Assembly: GCA_947259705.1 (NCBI GenBank)
Contig: CAMYNL010000004.1
Span: forward strand, 212,658-276,657
DNA length: 64,000 nt
DNA from: an uncultured Gammaproteobacteria bacterium
GTDB taxonomy: Bacteria; Pseudomonadota; Gammaproteobacteria; Arenicellales; JAANXG01
Direction: 5' to 3'
Position 1 is the stretch's first letter. Every line of letters begins with the position of its first letter. The position numbers and the translations under genes are program-made. Shown here one piece after another: positions 61,556-64,000 of this stretch. The notes beneath the pieces are model-generated. The model was not told where the DNA came from. It worked only from the letters and a program-made list of their open reading frames with translations, and searched no databases.

Positions 61556-63769
61556 ATGGTCCAGGCCACCCTCAAGACCGGCTCTGCATCCGACGCGTCA
61601 GGCAATGCCGTCGCCACCTGGCTGGCGGGTATCGCCGGTGGCCGCGACGCGGACGAGATTGCGGTGATCAGGCGTGCCGCCGAACTGGCCGTGCGGGCCC
61701 ACCACGGCCAGCGGCGGGCATCGGGCGAGCCTTACGTGGAACACGCTTTTGCCGTCGCGGGCATACTTAACGAACTGCAGCTCGACCACGAGGCCGTGGC
61801 GGCGGCGCTGCTGCACGACGTGGTGGAAGATACCGCGGTGACCGTGGCGGAGGTGCGCGAGCAGTTCGGCGCGTCCATCGCCCAGCTGGTGGACGGCGTC
61901 ACCAAGATGGATGTGATACAGGAATTCCGCGAGCTCGGCGAAGACGACGCGCGGGAAGCCGCCCGCATCGAAAGCCTGCGCAAGATGTTGCTGGCTATGG
62001 TGGAGGATGTGCGCGTGGTGCTGATCAAGCTGGCGGACCGCCTGCACAATCTGCGCACCCTGAAGTTCCTGGCGCCGGAACGCCAGGTGGCCATTGCCCG
62101 CGAAACCAACGATATCTTCGCCCCGCTGGCCAACCGTCTCGGCGTATGGCAGCTTAAGTGGGAGCTTGAGGACCTTTCGCTGCGCTATCTGGAGCCCGGG
62201 GTCTACCACGAGATTGCGGCCAAGCTGGCGGAACGTCGTGTCGACCGCGAAAGGTACATCGCCGACTTTATCGCCGACCTGGACGGGGAATTGCAGCGCG
62301 CCGGGGTGAAAGCGGAGGTCCATGGCCGTCCCAAGCACATCTACAGCATACGCAATAAGATGCGGCGCAAGGAACTCGACTTCGAGCATATATTTGACGT
62401 GCGCGCGGTCCGCATTCTGACCACCTCGGTCCAGGACTGCTACGCCGCGCTGGGCATCGTGCATACCAAGTGGCCACACATAGCCGGTGAGTTTGATGAC
62501 TACATCGCTACGCCCAAGGAGAACAACTACCAGTCCATCCATACCGCGGTGATCGGACCCCAGGGCAAGGTGGTGGAAGTGCAGATCCGCACCCGCAAGA
62601 TGCACGAGGACAACGAGCTCGGGGTGGCGGCGCACTGGCGTTACAAGGAGGGTGGTAAGCGGGACGACAATCTCGATCGCAAGGTCCTCTGGCTGCGGCA
62701 ACTGTTGGAGTGGAAGGACGAGGTTGCCGATGCGAACGAATTCGTCGATCGTGTGAAATCAGAGGTGTTCGAGGACCGGGTCTACGTGTTCACGCCCACC
62801 GGTCATGTGGTCGACCTCCCGAAGGGCGCGACTCCCATAGATTTCGCCTACGCCATCCATACCGAGGTGGGTCATCACTGCCGCGGCGCCAAGATCAATG
62901 GACGCATCGTGCCCCTGACCTATGGTTTGAAAACCGGTGAGCAGGTGGAAATACTGACGGTGAAGACGGGCGGTCCCAGCCGGGACTGGATGAACATGCA
63001 GCTCGGCTACGTGACCACCCCCCGGGCCCTGTCACGGATCAAGCGCTGGTTCCGGCAGGAGAACTACGAGGATAACGTGGCGAGCGGCCGGCAGATCCTG
63101 GAACGGGAGTTGAACCGATTGGCATTGAGCGACGTGAATCACGAGAAGCTCGCGCGCGCGTTGAACCACGCCAAGGTCGAGGATATGTTCGCGCTGCTGG
63201 CGGAGGGCGAGTTGAAGGCGTCCAGGGTGGTCGCGGCGGCACAGGAACTGGTGGCGCCCCCGGCCCGGGCTGAGCAACCAGCAGTGGCGCCGCGGATGCG
63301 GCGCAAGGTCGAGCGCCGCGCCGACTTCAGGATCCACGGCGTGGGAAACCTGTTGACCCACATGGCGAACTGCTGTCATCCGGTGCCCGGTGACCCGATC
63401 GTCGGCTTCATTACCCGCGGCCGCGGGGTCACCATTCACCGCCAGGATTGTCGCAATGCGTTGCACGCCCGCACCGATTCGCCTGAGCGCCTGGTGGAAG
63501 TGGATTGGGGCGAGGAAACCGCCGAGACGTACCCGGTGGACATTTCGGTGACGGCCTACGATCGTCAGGGCCTGCTGCGCGACATCACCGCGGTGCTCGC
63601 GGATTCCCGGATCAACGTCATTGCCGTCAACACCGTTACCGACAAGCACGAGCATATCGCCCGCATGACCCTGACCGTGGAGGTGGCGGACATCCAGAAG
63701 ATCAGCCAGGTGTTGACCAAGATCACCCAGTTGCCCAACGTCACCGATGCCAGGCGTCGCATGCAGTGA
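61556..63769 (+). CDS. relA: RelA-type (p)ppGpp synthetase with an intact hydrolase motif
   Basis: The 737-residue protein has an HD hydrolase domain with the complete metal set (H63 in VEHAF, H87-D88 and E91-D92 in LLHDVVED, and KLADRLHNLRTL near 158-169). The synthetase domain has the RelA-type EFDD (312-315) rather than the RFKD of SpoT/Rel, followed by TGS and ACT domains. Length and C-terminus match RelA. Shine-Dalgarno AGGAAA precedes the ATG. Stringent-response alarmone metabolism is the role. Confidence 0.85.
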   Translation: MVQATLKTGSASDASGNAVATWLAGIAGGRDADEIAVIRRAAELAVRAHHGQRRASGEPYVEHAFAVAGILNELQLDHEAVAAALLHDVVEDTAVTVAEVREQFGASIAQLVDGVTKMDVIQEFRELGEDDAREAARIESLRKMLLAMVEDVRVVLIKLADRLHNLRTLKFLAPERQVAIARETNDIFAPLANRLGVWQLKWELEDLSLRYLEPGVYHEIAAKLAERRVDRERYIADFIADLDGELQRAGVKAEVHGRPKHIYSIRNKMRRKELDFEHIFDVRAVRILTTSVQDCYAALGIVHTKWPHIAGEFDDYIATPKENNYQSIHTAVIGPQGKVVEVQIRTRKMHEDNELGVAAHWRYKEGGKRDDNLDRKVLWLRQLLEWKDEVADANEFVDRVKSEVFEDRVYVFTPTGHVVDLPKGATPIDFAYAIHTEVGHHCRGAKINGRIVPLTYGLKTGEQVEILTVKTGGPSRDWMNMQLGYVTTPRALSRIKRWFRQENYEDNVASGRQILERELNRLALSDVNHEKLARALNHAKVEDMFALLAEGELKASRVVAAAQELVAPPARAEQPAVAPRMRRKVERRADFRIHGVGNLLTHMANCCHPVPGDPIVGFITRGRGVTIHRQDCRNALHARTDSPERLVEVDWGEETAETYPVDISVTAYDRQGLLRDITAVLADSRINVIAVNTVTDKHEHIARMTLTVEVADIQKISQVLTKITQLPNVTDARRRMQ

Positions 63770-63878
63770 CTTCGGTCCGCACCATGCTCTCGATGCTGCC
63801 CGACTTCCGCGTGGTCACGAATCTCCAAACTACCTCTGAGATCCTTGATCTTCTGTGCCTACAGGCCGAGTAGAGGGC

Positions 63879-64000
63879 ATGGCCAGACCCGGCGATGTGC
63901 TGTTTCCATGCGACAGCAACTCGGCGCGCAGCACGAGCGGAGGATATGTACCTCGCAGGCCCGGTCGCGGCAGGTGCCCGGCGCTCTGCAGTGTTATCTG
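63879..64000 (+). other. Possible start of a CX5R phosphatase/ArsC-like frame, truncated by the window edge
   Basis: The frame from the ATG at 63879 reads DVLFPCDSNSARST, which resembles the P-loop VLFLCTGNSARS of low-molecular-weight phosphatases and thioredoxin-type arsenate reductases. What follows (GGYVPRRPGRGRC) does not match those families, so it may be a decayed fragment, a frameshift or coincidence. It runs off the end of the window. The bases 63770-63878 hold nothing recognisable. Confidence 0.25.

Overview
The window is a GC-rich, densely packed stretch of chromosome. Gene content and order (ccoP/ccoG/ccoH, dapA-bamC-purC-purL, RelA, FNR with E. coli-type cysteines, Bam lipoprotein) point to a gammaproteobacterium. 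Phosphoribulokinase, cbb3-oxidase assembly genes, a FixL-type heme oxygen sensor, FNR, a 2-oxoacid:acceptor oxidoreductase and a 12-heme cytochrome c suggest a facultative or microaerophilic chemolithoautotroph. The electron donor and the exact taxon cannot be read from the sequence. I saw no insertion sequence, prophage, CRISPR array, rRNA or tRNA.

Region 1 (1-22982) is a respiratory and oxygen-response region. It opens with the end of ccoP, then a small membrane protein, ccoG, ccoH, a TauE/SafE transporter and DUF2788. Next come korA-korB with a coupled ferritin-like protein, a UbiA-family prenyltransferase, hemN, a kinase-like/P-loop fusion, a Crp/Fnr regulator without Fe-S cysteines, a dodecaheme cytochrome c with a Rap1a-like partner, a CbiM-like permease and pdxH. 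The minus strand then carries phosphoribulokinase, fixL, fixJ, a receiver-only protein, fnr, a small HMA protein, ccoI and ccoS. Three full-consensus FNR/DNR-type boxes (11506, 15174, 20210) and one imperfect box (3546) lie here. A pair of TACGTA words matching the FixJ class GTAMGTAG lies upstream of fnr. Together they suggest a circuit FixL > FixJ > FNR > receiver-only protein, with cbb3 assembly genes downstream.

Region 2 (23161-37373) is mostly housekeeping: an HNH protein behind a strongly folded leader, a fatty acid desaturase, ppiC, dapA, bamC, purC, purL, a DUF6524 protein, thyA, folA, an Atm1-type ABC exporter and msrPQ. Region 3 (37374-41484) is a looser accessory stretch. It holds a JmjC/cupin-like protein, a Tat-targeted glycine-rich protein and a 2OG-Fe(II) oxygenase, flanked by 541 and 826 bp with no convincing genes.

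Region 4 (41485-50302) holds a thiolase, an alpha/beta hydrolase, and a bufferin-type metallophore locus (bufC, bufB and, divergent, bufA2) next to an ECF sigma factor and its anti-sigma factor. Two divergent promoters in the bufB/bufA2 gap share the same GGAAC-N17-GTC architecture. A sulfurtransferase, a PCu(A)C copper chaperone, a SCO protein and truD follow, which fits a copper theme. Region 5 (50303-60387) is the phosphate regulon: phoBR, pstSCAB with phoU divergent from pstS, and a Pit transporter with its DUF47 partner. Pho boxes with an 11-nt period precede phoB and phoU. The window closes with a DUF302 protein, a RelA homologue with an intact hydrolase motif, and the start of an unclear reading frame.
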